This document shows positions 9,480 to 17,881 of a DNA stretch of 43,088 nt, piece by piece. This stretch comes from Synechococcus sp. ATX 2A4. Lineage in GTDB: Bacteria > Cyanobacteriota > Cyanobacteriia > PCC-6307 > Cyanobiaceae. Both the position numbers and the translations under genes were made by a program. The DNA is taken from NCBI RefSeq assembly GCF_024346375.1, contig NZ_JAGQCV010000018.1, positions 1 to 43,088 of the forward strand, in the 5' to 3' direction. The notes under the pieces were generated by a model. It did not search any database, was not told the origin of the DNA, and worked only from the letters and a program-made list of their open reading frames with translations. How positions within the stretch are numbered: the first letter of the stretch is position 1; every line of letters starts with the position of its first letter.

Positions 9480-9680
9480 ATGTCGCAGTCAAAGCGAGAA
9501 CAGGTCGTCAGCCATCTGCGCTACATCCGTCAGGAATTGCGCGAAATGCACCAGGGCGTCATGGAAGACGGCCTGTTGCCCGAGGCCGGCGAAGTGCGCG
9601 GCGTGATGGCACAGATGGAAGCCCTGCTCGAATTGCTGGAAGGCAAGGGCGCCCGCAAGAACAAGGACAGCGACGGCTGA
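9480..9680 (+). CDS. Small conserved hypothetical protein
   Basis: A 66-aa helical, charged protein (MSQSKREQVVSHLRYIRQEL onward) with a leucine-rich middle (MEALLELLEG) and a lysine-rich end. It has no membrane segment and no recognised family. The composition suggests a short helical hairpin. The GC-rich coding pattern matches the neighbouring genes. A terminator follows about 90 bases after the stop. Confidence 0.55.
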   Translation: MSQSKREQVVSHLRYIRQELREMHQGVMEDGLLPEAGEVRGVMAQMEALLELLEGKGARKNKDSDG

Positions 9681-9768
9681 GGCTGCCGGCCCCTTGACAG
9701 CACCGGCAGAGGGTGCGTCTTGCCAGGACGCAAAGCCATCGGTTTTGTGAGTCCGTTCCCATCCCTCT

Positions 9769-9795
9769 GGCCCGGGCCCTGCCCGGGCCTTTTTA
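9769..9795 (+). terminator. Strong rho-independent terminator
   Basis: Arms GGCCCGGGC (9769-9777) and GCCCGGGCC (9781-9789), a 3-nt loop, and then six T. It ends the transcript of the gene at 9480 or of a small RNA in 9681-9795. Confidence 0.85.
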
Positions 9796-9833
9796 TTTCA
9801 ATCCCCTATGGATGGCGTTTGGGGGTACCGCCC

Positions 9834-9849
9834 ACACCAGAAATGGTGT
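9834..9849 (+). promoter_or_regulatory. Inverted repeat upstream of the DUF565 gene
   Basis: ACACCA-GAAA-TGGTGT is a perfect inverted repeat 70 bases before the GTG start at 9920. It is not followed by T, so it is not a plus-strand terminator. It could be an operator or an element in the 5' leader. Confidence 0.35.
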
Positions 9850-9919
9850 AAAAAGTGTTTGGCAGTTGTCCGGGCCAGGTGATGGGGATCGCCAGCCGTT
9901 GCTCCTGCCACCCTCTTCC

Positions 9920-10258
9920 GTGACCCGCCTGCAGCAGACCAGGCTTCACCGCCAGATCGGCCTGGCAGGTGAGCGGCTGCAGCTCTGGGCCCAGAACCCC
10001 TGGCGCCGGCTCTCGTTGCAGGTGATCACCCTGCTGGGCGGCTTCTTCATGGGGGGCTCGGTGGGCATGCTGATCGGCGCCCTCTCCTATCTTGACCCGA
10101 TCGCTGCCCTGGCCTGTGTGGCGCTGATGGAGCTATCGGTGCGCACCCGCCGCGCCCTGCTGCAACAGAGCGGTGACCGGCTCACCCTGCAGCTGATCGA
10201 TGCCGCCCGCACCGGCTTCCTCTACGGGCTGCTGCTGGACGGTTTCAAGCTGCTGTGA
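9920..10258 (+). CDS. DUF565 / Ycf20-like membrane protein
   Basis: The 112-aa product starts [20 protein letters not shown], followed by [20 protein letters not shown], and contains two hydrophobic segments (about 34-70). The order 'helix-NPWRR-SL-TM' is that of the DUF565/Ycf20 family of cyanobacteria and chloroplasts. In algae and plants Ycf20 relatives affect non-photochemical quenching. The GTG at 9920 is chosen because the family begins just before TRLQ. The longer upstream in-frame extension crosses the terminator region and is unlikely. The 3' end overlaps the convergent pyrB by 14 bases. Confidence 0.75.
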   Translation: MTRLQQTRLHRQIGLAGERLQLWAQNPWRRLSLQVITLLGGFFMGGSVGMLIGALSYLDPIAALACVALMELSVRTRRALLQQSGDRLTLQLIDAARTGFLYGLLLDGFKLL

Positions 10259-11279
10259 ACGGGTCGGGTTCAGCCGCCGCCAGCAGATACAACAGCGCCA
10301 TCCGGATCGGAATGCCGTTGCGCACCTGCTCTTCCACCAGGCAGCAGCTGGGATCATCCAGCAGCGCACCGCTCAGCTCGACGCCGCGGTTCACCGGCCC
10401 CGGGTGCAGCACCGGCACCGGCTTACCGCAGAGCTCCAGCCGCTGGTGGCTGATGCCGTAGTGACGGTGGTAGGTGTCGAGGCTGGTGAGCAGGTGCTGG
10501 TGCATGCGCTCCTGCTGCAAGCGCAGGGTCATCACTGCATCGGCCCCCGGCAGGGCCTCCTCCAGCTGGCGCACGATGCGGATTGTGCCGCGGCACTCCA
10601 CCGGATCGTGCGCCTGGCCCGGCGGCGGCGCCTGCACGAAGGCGGCGAAGCCATCGGGCAGCAGCGTGGCAGGGCCGCAGAGCACCACATCGGCGCCGCA
10701 GGCGGTGAGCGCCCAGAGGTTGGAGCGGGCCACGCGGGAATGGAGCACATCCCCCACGATCACGATGCGCTTGCCGGCCAGGGCAGCCGGCGTGGGCGCC
10801 GTCGGCTCGAACCAGCGGGCGAGGGTGAGCAGATCCAGCAGGCCCTGGCTGGGGTGGCTGTGCAGACCATCGCCGCCGTTGAGCACCGCCACCCGTTCGC
10901 CGCTGCGGTCGAGGGCGCGGGCCATGGCGGCGGGCACACCGGCGCAGGCATGGCGCACCACCAGCACGTCGGCGCCCATGGCCACGTAGGTGCGGGCGGT
11001 GTCGAGCAGGCTCTCACCCTTGCTCAGCGAACTGGAGGCCGGTGAGAAACTCTGCACATCGGCCGACAGCCGCCGGGCGGCCAGCTCGAAGCTGCTGCGG
11101 GTGCGGGTGCTGGGCTCGAAGAACAGGCTGGTGACCAGGCGGCCCTGCAGGGCCGGCAAGCGCCGCGCGCCACTGGTGGGCAGGGAGCGGAAGCGCTGCG
11201 CCAACTCCAGAACGGTGGTGAAGTCGGCCAGGGAGAAGGCGGCGAGATCCAGCACATGGCGGTGGCTCCAGCGGCTCAT
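10245..11279 (-). CDS. pyrB: Aspartate carbamoyltransferase catalytic subunit
   Basis: It makes N-carbamoyl-aspartate from carbamoyl phosphate and aspartate, the committed step of pyrimidine synthesis. The 344-aa product has [19 protein letters not shown] near residue 51 (the carbamoyl-phosphate STRTR loop), SLSKGES near 80, VVRHACAG near 101 and [11 protein letters not shown] near 134. The ATG at 11279 gives [12 protein letters not shown], the usual start; the open frame further upstream belongs to another reading of the glycosylase gene. Its start overlaps the stop of the upstream glycosylase gene by 4 bases (ATGA), so the two are probably cotranscribed. Confidence 0.96.
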   Translation of the reverse strand: MSRWSHRHVLDLAAFSLADFTTVLELAQRFRSLPTSGARRLPALQGRLVTSLFFEPSTRTRSSFELAARRLSADVQSFSPASSSLSKGESLLDTARTYVAMGADVLVVRHACAGVPAAMARALDRSGERVAVLNGGDGLHSHPSQGLLDLLTLARWFEPTAPTPAALAGKRIVIVGDVLHSRVARSNLWALTACGADVVLCGPATLLPDGFAAFVQAPPPGQAHDPVECRGTIRIVRQLEEALPGADAVMTLRLQQERMHQHLLTSLDTYHRHYGISHQRLELCGKPVPVLHPGPVNRGVELSGALLDDPSCCLVEEQVRNGIPIRMALLYLLAAAEPDPFTAA

Positions 11280-12031
11280 GGCTGCGCCTCCGGTGTGCCC
11301 ATCGCTGCGGGGCAGAAGGCCGCCGCCGGCCGAGGCATGCGATCGCCCCGCGCGCGCCGGCTGACGCTGCGGCTGGCGCGCAGATACCAGCGCCAGGGCA
11401 GCTCCTGAGCCTGGGAAATGCCGATGCGGGTGGTGCACACCAAGGGGCCATCGCCCTCCAGCTCACGGGCCTGCCACCAGCGCTGCAGCGCCGCAGGGCG
11501 CGGCGCCATCCAGACCCCCTGCGGCGGCATCAACAGCTGGCGGTCCTGGCAGCGGTTCAGGCCGAAACGCCGCGCCAGCAGAGCGGGGCCGGCGGCGATC
11601 CGCTCGGCCTCACCCGACAGGGCCACGGCCCTGAGCAGCACGCCACTGGCATGACCGTCGTGCCCTGTGACCACGTTCACGCAGTGATGCAGGCCGTAGG
11701 TGAGGTACACATACAAGCGGCCCGGCGGGCCGAAGAGGGTGTCGTTGCTGGGGGAGCGGCGGCGGTGCCCATGGCAGGCCGGTTCACTCTGGCAATAGGC
11801 CTCGGTTTCCACCACCACCCCCCAGACATGGCCGCCCCCGGGCAGGGCGCGCACCAGCAGGCAACCCACCAGATCGGGGGCCACAAGCTCGGCCGGGCGG
11901 GCAAAGACGTTGGGCGGCAGGCCGGCGCCGGCCGCAGCGGGCAGCCGGTGATCGCTCGCGCACACGGCTGCGCCCACCGGGTCGCCACCCGCCAGACTGG
12001 TGCCGGCGGGGGGGCTCAACGTCCCTGCCAT
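11276..12031 (-). CDS. mpg: 3-methyladenine DNA glycosylase (AAG/MPG family)
   Basis: It removes alkylated and deaminated purines from DNA in base excision repair. The 251-aa product shows [18 protein letters not shown], then the catalytic [19 protein letters not shown] (the Glu of ETEAY), [19 protein letters not shown] and the FGLNRCQD region. These are the hallmarks of the Aag fold. The ATG at 12031 is the best start, preceding a low-complexity lead of about 40 residues. It diverges from the 47-aa membrane protein gene with only 21 bases between starts, so the two promoters must overlap the opposite genes. Confidence 0.9.
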   Translation of the reverse strand: MAGTLSPPAGTSLAGGDPVGAAVCASDHRLPAAAGAGLPPNVFARPAELVAPDLVGCLLVRALPGGGHVWGVVVETEAYCQSEPACHGHRRRSPSNDTLFGPPGRLYVYLTYGLHHCVNVVTGHDGHASGVLLRAVALSGEAERIAAGPALLARRFGLNRCQDRQLLMPPQGVWMAPRPAALQRWWQARELEGDGPLVCTTRIGISQAQELPWRWYLRASRSVSRRARGDRMPRPAAAFCPAAMGTPEAQP

Positions 12032-12052
12032 TCGTCCGATCGGCTCCTTCCC

Positions 12053-12196
12053 GTGTCCAGCGCTCTCTCCAGTTTCAACCTCGGCACCGTGCTGCTGGCC
12101 GGCAGCGGGCTGTTCGTTCTGGCCACCCTCTACTTCGGCACCCGCGGTGGCTTCTACGACACCGACGATTACGACGGCAACGGCACGGCCCACTGA
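12053..12196 (+). CDS. Small single-pass membrane protein
   Basis: The 47-aa product reads [20 protein letters not shown], then [20 protein letters not shown] and DGNGTAH. It has one hydrophobic helix (about 10-28) and an acidic tail [11 protein letters not shown]. From memory the same tail occurs in small picocyanobacterial proteins of unknown function. The pattern is that of accessory subunits of photosynthetic membranes, but I cannot assign it to a named subunit. The GTG at 12053 is the only sensible start. Confidence 0.65.
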   Translation: MSSALSSFNLGTVLLAGSGLFVLATLYFGTRGGFYDTDDYDGNGTAH

Positions 12197-12243
12197 GGCC
12201 AAGCCAGCGGGACTTGCGCCCGGGCCAGCCCAGCGAGCAGCGT

Positions 12244-12543
12244 TCAACCCTGGCTGTGCAGCCGTTCCGATTCCGGGCAATCGTCGGCAGTTTCCAGATC
12301 CTGCGCGCTGCCGCTGCGGCTGAACGAGGCCAACCGGGTGCTCACAGCGCCGATCGATTCGAGCCGCACGCTCTCCTCCCAGCTGTGGCGCTCGTCGTCG
12401 TCGGCCATGTCGTAGCGGAGGGTGACCAGATCACCCACGATCTCCACCACAATCGCCTGCTCAATCCAGCGCTGCTGATCGCGCAGGAACACCCACACCG
12501 GGCGTTTCTCGCTGCAGAACTGATCCAGCTTGCGGTGCAGCAT
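12244..12543 (-). CDS. Conserved cyanobacterial protein (DUF6679-like)
   Basis: The 99-aa product starts [20 protein letters not shown], followed by [20 protein letters not shown]. It is a small beta-rich domain followed by a polar tail. I associate the pattern [12 protein letters not shown]-x-A with a cyanobacterial family of unknown function (DUF6679, from memory). The second of two adjacent ATG codons (12543) is taken as start. It diverges from the creatininase-family gene. Confidence 0.7.
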   Translation of the reverse strand: MLHRKLDQFCSEKRPVWVFLRDQQRWIEQAIVVEIVGDLVTLRYDMADDDERHSWEESVRLESIGAVSTRLASFSRSGSAQDLETADDCPESERLHSQG

Positions 12544-12650
12544 CACCCTCCCGGCCGGCGCCGGACGAGGCCGGGTCGGGCCCGGTTGCTTTCGATCCTA
12601 GAGATGATGGACGGATCCGTTTCATGCGGCGGCCGTGCCGCCTCCCGCCG

Positions 12651-13553
12651 GTGAGCACCCTTTCCTCCCCTGCACCGGCTTCGGCTGGCAGCGGCACAGC
12701 TTCCGCTACCGCCCCTGCTGCCGGCGGCGCCCCCTCTACCCCTGCTGCTGCAGTTGGTTCCGCCGTTCCCGGCCCGGTGGCCAGCCCTGAGGCGATCCGG
12801 CTGCAGCTGCGCAGCTGGCCGGAGGTGGAGGCCTATCTGGAGCGCTGCAAGGGCGTGATCGTGCCGCTCGGCTCCACCGAACAGCACGGGCCCACCGGCG
12901 CCATCGGCACCGATGCACTCACCGCCGAAGCGGTGGCGCTGGAGGTGGGGCGCCGCACCGGCGTGCTGGTGACGCCCGCCCAGGCCTTCGGCATGGCGGA
13001 GCACCACCTGGCCTTCCCCGGCACGATCAGCCTCCAGCCCGCCACGCTGCTGGCCGTGCTGCACGACGTGGTGCTGTCGCTGGCACGGCATGGCTTCCAG
13101 CGCATCTACGTGATCAACGGCCATGGCGGCAACATCGCCACGGCGCGGGCCGCCTTCGCCCAGGCCTACGGCACCGCTGCCGCCCGCGGGCTGCCCCATG
13201 CCGCCGACCTGCGCTGCCGACTGGCCAACTGGTTCATGGCGGGGCCGGTGATGCGCCAGGCCCGCGAGCTCTACGGCGACCGGGAGGGGCACCACGCCAC
13301 CCCCAGTGAAATCGCCCTCACCCTGCACCTGGAACCCAGCCTGATCGCCCTGCAGCGCCCCCTGCCGGAAGCGGCGCCAGCGGGCCCGATCCACGGCCCG
13401 GAGGATTTCCGCCGTCGGCATCCCGATGGGCGCATGGGCTCCGATCCCTACCTGGCCACCGCCGCCCATGGCGCGGCCATCCTCGATCAGGCCGCCAGCT
13501 CGCTCACCGCCGATCTCGAAGCCTTCCTCAGCGACGGGGAACCGGCCGACTGA
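12651..13553 (+). CDS. Creatininase-family amidohydrolase
   Basis: The 300-aa product has a Ser/Ala/Pro-rich lead of about 45 residues and then the creatininase domain: VIVPLGSTEQHGPTGAIGTD (metal ligands E and H, then D), FGMAEHHLAFPGTISL, YVINGHGGNIATARAAF, and EGHHATPSEIAL near the C-terminus. These are the metal-binding signatures of the creatinine amidohydrolase/FAPy deformylase family. Substrates in cyanobacteria are unknown; riboflavin/F420-related and mycofactocin members exist elsewhere. GTG 12651 is preferred, although an ATG at 12624 is in frame. Confidence 0.85.
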   Translation: MSTLSSPAPASAGSGTASATAPAAGGAPSTPAAAVGSAVPGPVASPEAIRLQLRSWPEVEAYLERCKGVIVPLGSTEQHGPTGAIGTDALTAEAVALEVGRRTGVLVTPAQAFGMAEHHLAFPGTISLQPATLLAVLHDVVLSLARHGFQRIYVINGHGGNIATARAAFAQAYGTAAARGLPHAADLRCRLANWFMAGPVMRQARELYGDREGHHATPSEIALTLHLEPSLIALQRPLPEAAPAGPIHGPEDFRRRHPDGRMGSDPYLATAAHGAAILDQAASSLTADLEAFLSDGEPAD

Positions 13554-13602
13554 GCGAAGCGGCACAGGCTAGGTTCGGCCCCAGATGGTGAGCTCCAGCG
13601 CG

Positions 13603-13896
13603 ATGAGCAGGATCGACAGCGATGACGTGCGCAAGGTGGCCAAGCTGGCCCGCCTGGAGCTGCCGGACGAGAAGATCGCCACCTACACCGGGCAGCTCGA
13701 GCGCATCCTCGATTACGTCGCCCACCTCGAGCAAGTGGACACCGAGGGCGTGCCTGCCACCACGCGCGCGGTGGAAGTGGTGAATGTGACCCGCGAAGAC
13801 CGGGTGGATCCCACCCCCGTGCGCGACGAACTGCTGGGGCTGGCCCCCCAGCGCCAGGGTGATTTCTTCCGGGTGCCGAAAATCCTGGCGGATTAG
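13603..13896 (+). CDS. gatC: Asp-tRNA(Asn)/Glu-tRNA(Gln) amidotransferase subunit C
   Basis: GatC is the small subunit that helps GatA fold and links it to GatB in the transamidosome. The 97-aa product has the family's [20 protein letters not shown] at residues about 7-26 and [19 protein letters not shown]. The second in-frame ATG (13603) gives the normal N-terminus [13 protein letters not shown]. Two CTCGAG sites (13696 and 13726) lie inside. It is followed by convergent crtR; between them is a short direct repeat of CCGGCCGATGGAT. Confidence 0.94.
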   Translation: MSRIDSDDVRKVAKLARLELPDEKIATYTGQLERILDYVAHLEQVDTEGVPATTRAVEVVNVTREDRVDPTPVRDELLGLAPQRQGDFFRVPKILAD

Positions 13897-13991
13897 GAAA
13901 ATCCCGGCCGATGGATCAGGAAACGTCCGGCCGATGGATTGGTCGGCAGGTGCGGCTGGCCCTGAAAAACGCAGGCCCGCGCTGGAACTGC

Positions 13992-15032
13992 TCAGCTGGC
14001 CGAGGAGCGGGGCAAAGGGGAAACAGCGGTGCGGTGCAGCAGCGCCAGCACATGACGGCGGGCCCGAGGGCTGGGGAACAGTGCGGCGATCGGGCGCAGA
14101 CGGCTGCGGCGGCGTTTATGGCTGCGGATGCCGAAAAAGATGTCGTAGAGGAAATTGATGCCGTCGTGGCGGGTTTCGAACAGCCCCAGCCGCTGGGGTG
14201 AGCCTTTGGATTCGAGCAGATCCTTGGTGGCGCGGTAGGCGTCCTGGTATTCAAACCAGGGGATGGAAGGCCAGAGATGGTGAACCAGGTGATAGTTCTG
14301 GCCCATGATCAGCCAATTCATCACACGGCTGGGATAGACGCGGGCGTTCTGCCAGCGGTTGCGCGACAGAAAGGGTCGATGGGGGAGGTAGTCGAAGAAG
14401 AGCCCAAGGGTGACACCCACCATCAACGCCGAAGCAAACCAGACGTTGAGCACGAAGTGCAGGAAGTTGAAGTGAATCGAGGCCGCCACGATCGTGAAAA
14501 ACACAGCGCGGGCCAGCCCCCACTCCAGCAACTCCCAGCGGCGCCAGAGGCGATGACGGAAGAAGAACACTTCGTGATAAAAAAAGCGCGGCGCAATCAG
14601 CCACAGCGGCCCGAAGGTGGAGACGATGTGGTCAGGGTCGCGCTTGGGATCGTTCACATGGGCGTGGTGCTGAAGGTGCACCCGCGTGAACACCGGAAAG
14701 CTGAAACCCAGCAACAGCGCCGCGCCGTGGCCCATCACCGCATTCCAGAAGCGGTTGGGATGGGCGGCGTTGTGGCAGGCATCGTGGATCACCGTGCCCT
14801 CCAGGTGGAGCGCCAGGAAGCCGAGCATCAGCAGCGCCGGCAACGGCCAGTTGCCCACGAACCAGCCCCAGATGCAGAGCGCGGCCAGGGCGTAACCCGC
14901 CAGGAACAGACCCACCGTGGGGTTCCACGGCTCCGGTGGGTCGAGATACATCTTCGGCACCGACTGCCGCACGGGCGCCGTGCTGGCGGAGGCGGCATGC
15001 TGTTCAGGCGGGAGGGCCAGAGCTTGTGTCAT
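13992..15032 (-). CDS. crtR: Beta-carotene hydroxylase (CrtR type)
   Basis: It hydroxylates carotenoid rings to give zeaxanthin and related xanthophylls. The 346-aa protein is a membrane di-iron enzyme of the fatty-acid-desaturase superfamily with several hydrophobic segments and three histidine boxes: HDACHNAAH near residue 84, HLQHHAHVND near 118, and HLVHHLWPSIPWFEY near 250. The C-terminal 40 residues are Arg/Ser/Pro-rich. Cyanobacterial CrtR has exactly this architecture. It is followed by convergent gatC. The upstream histidine-kinase gene is on the same strand, with a 41-base gap. Confidence 0.92.
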   Translation of the reverse strand: MTQALALPPEQHAASASTAPVRQSVPKMYLDPPEPWNPTVGLFLAGYALAALCIWGWFVGNWPLPALLMLGFLALHLEGTVIHDACHNAAHPNRFWNAVMGHGAALLLGFSFPVFTRVHLQHHAHVNDPKRDPDHIVSTFGPLWLIAPRFFYHEVFFFRHRLWRRWELLEWGLARAVFFTIVAASIHFNFLHFVLNVWFASALMVGVTLGLFFDYLPHRPFLSRNRWQNARVYPSRVMNWLIMGQNYHLVHHLWPSIPWFEYQDAYRATKDLLESKGSPQRLGLFETRHDGINFLYDIFFGIRSHKRRRSRLRPIAALFPSPRARRHVLALLHRTAVSPLPRSSAS

Positions 15033-15073
15033 CCCCTGATCCGACGCCCGACTGGCAATTGTGAGCCCTCACC

Positions 15074-16222
15074 TTACGGGGAAACCGGAGGGAGGGGCGA
15101 CTCGCCGTGGGGGAGCACCAATTCCATCAGTGCCCCGCCGCCGGGGTGGTTGCGCGCCTCCACCCGGCCGCCATGGGTGAGCGCAATCTGTTGCACGATC
15201 GCCAGGCCCAGGCCGCTGCCGGAGCGGCGGCTGCGCACCCGGGAGGGATCGCCGCGGTAGAAGCGCTCGAACAGATGCTTCAGATCGGTGTCGCTGAATC
15301 CAGAACCGTGATCGCGCACCGTCAGCTCCCACCACTGCCCCGTACCGGTGATGTCCACCTCGATCACGGTGCCGTCCGGGCTGTAGCGCAGGGCGTTGTC
15401 GAGCAGGTTGAGCAGGGCGCGGTGCAGGCGGCCCTCATCGCCCCGCAGGGGGGCGGAGGGGCAGCGAGGCAGCTCCAGGCTCACGCCCCGCTGCTCGGCG
15501 AGCGGGCGCAGGCTGCTCCAGGCCTCATCCAGCAGATCGCAGAGATCAAGGCGGCGGTAACGCTCATCGTCGCCGGGAAGGCTGTTCTCCAAGCGCGACA
15601 GCTCCAGCAGATCTCCCACCAGCTCCCGCAGCCGCTGCAGTTCGCGCTGCAGGCGTTCGATCAGCACGGCGTTGGAACGGGTGGCCTGGGCGGCCAGGCT
15701 GTCACCCACCAGCAGCAGGGCCGTGAGCGGCGTCTTGAGTTCGTGGGCCACATCGCTCACCCAGCGGCTCTGCTGATCGAGCTGGGATTCGAGCGAGCGG
15801 CGGCTGCTGAGCCACACCGCCATCCAGCCCCCCTCTCCCGGCAAAAGGGTGGCTTCCAGCGGCTCCGAGCCCAGGCTCCACTCCACCCGCTGGGCGCGCG
15901 CCAGCCGGCGCGAGCGCTGAATGCCCTCCTCCAGCTCGGGCGACTGGATCACATGCAGCAGCTGCTCGCCGCACAGCAGGCGTTCGGCGGGAAGTTGCAG
16001 GAGATGCTCGGCCTTGGCGTTGATCGCCTGGATCGTGCAAGTGGGGTCGAGGGCCAGCCAGCCATGGGGGGCCGCGTTCAGCCAGGCGAGCAACTGGGCG
16101 CGGGTGGGCGGGGTCGCCTCCCGGGCACCGGCTTCGGCTTCGCGGCGGCGCCAGGAGGCCGTGGCCTGGGCCAGGCTCCAGCCGATCAACATGCCGAAGG
16201 CCAGGGCGAGGAGTGTCTTCAC
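15074..16222 (-). CDS. phoR: Phosphate sensor histidine kinase (PhoR/SphS type)
   Basis: The 382-aa kinase has one N-terminal membrane segment (VKTLLALAFGMLIGWSL), a PAS-like region (about 48-135), the phosphoacceptor motif VSDVAHELKTPLTALLL, and the N box LLNLLDNALRYSP. The ATP-lid motifs DHGSGF and GSGLGLAIVQQ follow. It lies 13 bases after the regulator gene, so the two form an operon. The neighbours (PhoB-type regulator, ptrA-like gene, pstS) support phosphate sensing. The GTG at 16222 is the start because the membrane segment begins immediately. Confidence 0.9.
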   Translation of the reverse strand: MKTLLALAFGMLIGWSLAQATASWRRREAEAGAREATPPTRAQLLAWLNAAPHGWLALDPTCTIQAINAKAEHLLQLPAERLLCGEQLLHVIQSPELEEGIQRSRRLARAQRVEWSLGSEPLEATLLPGEGGWMAVWLSSRRSLESQLDQQSRWVSDVAHELKTPLTALLLVGDSLAAQATRSNAVLIERLQRELQRLRELVGDLLELSRLENSLPGDDERYRRLDLCDLLDEAWSSLRPLAEQRGVSLELPRCPSAPLRGDEGRLHRALLNLLDNALRYSPDGTVIEVDITGTGQWWELTVRDHGSGFSDTDLKHLFERFYRGDPSRVRSRRSGSGLGLAIVQQIALTHGGRVEARNHPGGGALMELVLPHGESPLPPVSP

Positions 16223-16235
16223 CGGGGAGGCGGCC

Positions 16236-16940
16236 TCAGCCGAAGCGGTAGCCGAAGCCTCGCACCGTGAGGATGTGTTCGGGAGCGGAGGGGTTGGCTT
16301 CCAGCTTTTCGCGCAGCCAGCGGATGTGCACGTCCACAGTCTTGGTGTCCACCACGTAATCGGTGCCCCACACCTCATCGATCAGCTGGTTGCGGTTCCA
16401 GACACGCCCGGGGTTCTGCATGAAGAACTCGAGCAGCCGGTATTCCTTCGGCGAGAGGTTCACGTTCACGCCGTCGCGGGTGACGCGGAATTCATCCGGG
16501 TAGAGCGTGAGGCCCGCATGGCTGACGGCAGGGTGCACGGGGAAGCGCTCAGACGGGCCCTGGGAACGGCGCAGCAGGGCGCGGCAGCGGGCCACCAGCT
16601 CCCGCAACCCGAACGGCTTCACCAGGTAATCGTCGGCGCCGAGTTCGAGGCCGAGCACGCGATCGGTTTCGGTGTCGCGGGCGCTCACCATCAGGATCGG
16701 GGTGCGGGAATCGCTGCGGCGCATGTGGCGGCACACATCAAGGCCGCCCACACCCGGCAGCATCAGATCCAGCACCACCAGGTCAAAGCCGCCGTTGGCG
16801 GCTTGCTGGCGCGCATCGATCTGGTTGATCGCCTGACGACCATTGGAGGCGCAGACCACATCGAAACCTTCATGGCTGAGGGCTTCCTGCAGGGTGGTTC
16901 TGATGCCTTCATCGTCATCGACGATCAGCAGCCGTGGCAT
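16236..16940 (-). CDS. phoB: Phosphate response regulator (PhoB/SphR type)
   Basis: This is an OmpR/PhoB-class regulator of 234 aa. The receiver domain begins MPRLLIVDDDEGIRTTL, has the phosphorylated aspartate in VVLDLMLPG, and the conserved lysine in YLVKPFGLREL. The C-terminal winged helix contains LSPKEYRLLEFF and IRWLREKLEANP and ends RGFGYRFG. The ATG at 16940 starts at the first strand of the receiver. It is cotranscribed with the kinase and is predicted to bind Pho boxes such as the one upstream of ptrA. Confidence 0.92.
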   Translation of the reverse strand: MPRLLIVDDDEGIRTTLQEALSHEGFDVVCASNGRQAINQIDARQQAANGGFDLVVLDLMLPGVGGLDVCRHMRRSDSRTPILMVSARDTETDRVLGLELGADDYLVKPFGLRELVARCRALLRRSQGPSERFPVHPAVSHAGLTLYPDEFRVTRDGVNVNLSPKEYRLLEFFMQNPGRVWNRNQLIDEVWGTDYVVDTKTVDVHIRWLREKLEANPSAPEHILTVRGFGYRFG

Positions 16941-16996
16941 GAGAGTTCTGACCCAGGGGGCATCCTGAGCTGAAGCTAGGCCAGGCTCCTGCGGGT

Positions 16997-17638
16997 TCAC
17001 CGGCGCTTGGGCAGATGGCTGATCACCAGATGGCGCTGGCCATCGATCTGCAACCAGCCTTCCTCACGCAGCACGCCGAGCACGCGGGTGACGGTGACGC
17101 GGGTGGTGGAGAGGGCGCTGGCCAGTTCCTGATGGGTGAGCCGCAGGTTGAGCCGCAGGCCGGTTTCGCAGGCCTGGCCATAATCCTGGGCCAGCAATTC
17201 CAGAAAGCCGCGCACCCGTTCTTCCACCCGCCGCAGCCCCAGCAGCGACAACATGGTTTCGGCCTGGCGATAGCGCGACACCAGCGCCTGCATCATCGCC
17301 ATGGCCAGGTGGGGTGACTGCTCGATCTCGGCGCAGGAGAGGCAGAGCAGATCGGAATCGCAGATCGTGTAGGCACCGTAGGCCTGCACATTGGTGAGCG
17401 GTTCGCCGAAGGGTTCGTTGGGGCCAGCCAGGCCGAGCAGCAGCGCATCGCCATGCATGGTGACGGCCTCAAGTTTCACCATGCCGCGCACCACCAGCCA
17501 GATGCTGTTCTTGATCAACGGCACCCCACTACCGGCGGTGACGTGCAGCAGGTTGCGGTTGCGATAGCTGGTTTCGAGGATGTCTCGAATGGCGCCACTG
17601 CGGCCGGCATCACGGAAAGGCGTCGAAACCATGGCCAT
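16997..17638 (-). CDS. ptrA: CRP/FNR-family regulator, PtrA-like
   Basis: The 213-aa product has an N-terminal cyclic-nucleotide-type beta barrel without an evident cAMP-binding arginine motif. A C-terminal winged helix contains LTHQELASALSTTRVTVTRV. Its place beside phoB, phoR and pstS matches PtrA of Synechococcus, a second-tier phosphate regulator induced through PhoB. That assignment rests on context and family resemblance. MAMVSTPFRDAGRSGAIRD is used as N-terminus (ATG 17638). Upstream is a triple Pho-box-like repeat. Confidence 0.85.
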   Translation of the reverse strand: MAMVSTPFRDAGRSGAIRDILETSYRNRNLLHVTAGSGVPLIKNSIWLVVRGMVKLEAVTMHGDALLLGLAGPNEPFGEPLTNVQAYGAYTICDSDLLCLSCAEIEQSPHLAMAMMQALVSRYRQAETMLSLLGLRRVEERVRGFLELLAQDYGQACETGLRLNLRLTHQELASALSTTRVTVTRVLGVLREEGWLQIDGQRHLVISHLPKRR

Positions 17639-17691
17639 CACCCGGGGACACCAATGAGCGTATGGAGGACTACCGACAAGGAGGCAAAGGC

Positions 17692-17722
17692 CGGATAAGG
17701 AGTCGGTTAAGCAGCGGCTAAG
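17692..17722 (-). promoter_or_regulatory. Pho-box-like triple direct repeat before ptrA
   Basis: On the minus strand three octamers CTTAGCCG, CTTAACCG and CTTATCCG start 11 and then 12 bases apart (plus positions 17715-17722, 17704-17711, 17692-17699). The cyanobacterial Pho box is a tandem array of CTTAACCT-like octamers with an 11-base period. The last repeat is 53 bases from the ptrA start, a usual place for an activator site. Confidence 0.75.
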
Positions 17723-17823
17723 GCCCTGGATGGGCGGTGGGTGAAGGGCCGTGGGGCGGCAAGGGCTCAAGCAGGGGGCGCATGTCTGCAGGGGCTGTGA
17801 ATCAATCCCAAAGTGGCGCCAAC

Positions 17824-17845
17824 AAAAAAGGGGGCCGAAGCCCCC
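17824..17845 (-). terminator. Terminator of pstS
   Basis: GGGGGC-TTCG-GCCCCC followed by TTTTTT on the minus strand, 36 bases after the pstS stop. Confidence 0.9.
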
Positions 17846-17881
17846 AGAACGCCGCTCAGGAGAGCGGGGTGGTCAGCGAGA

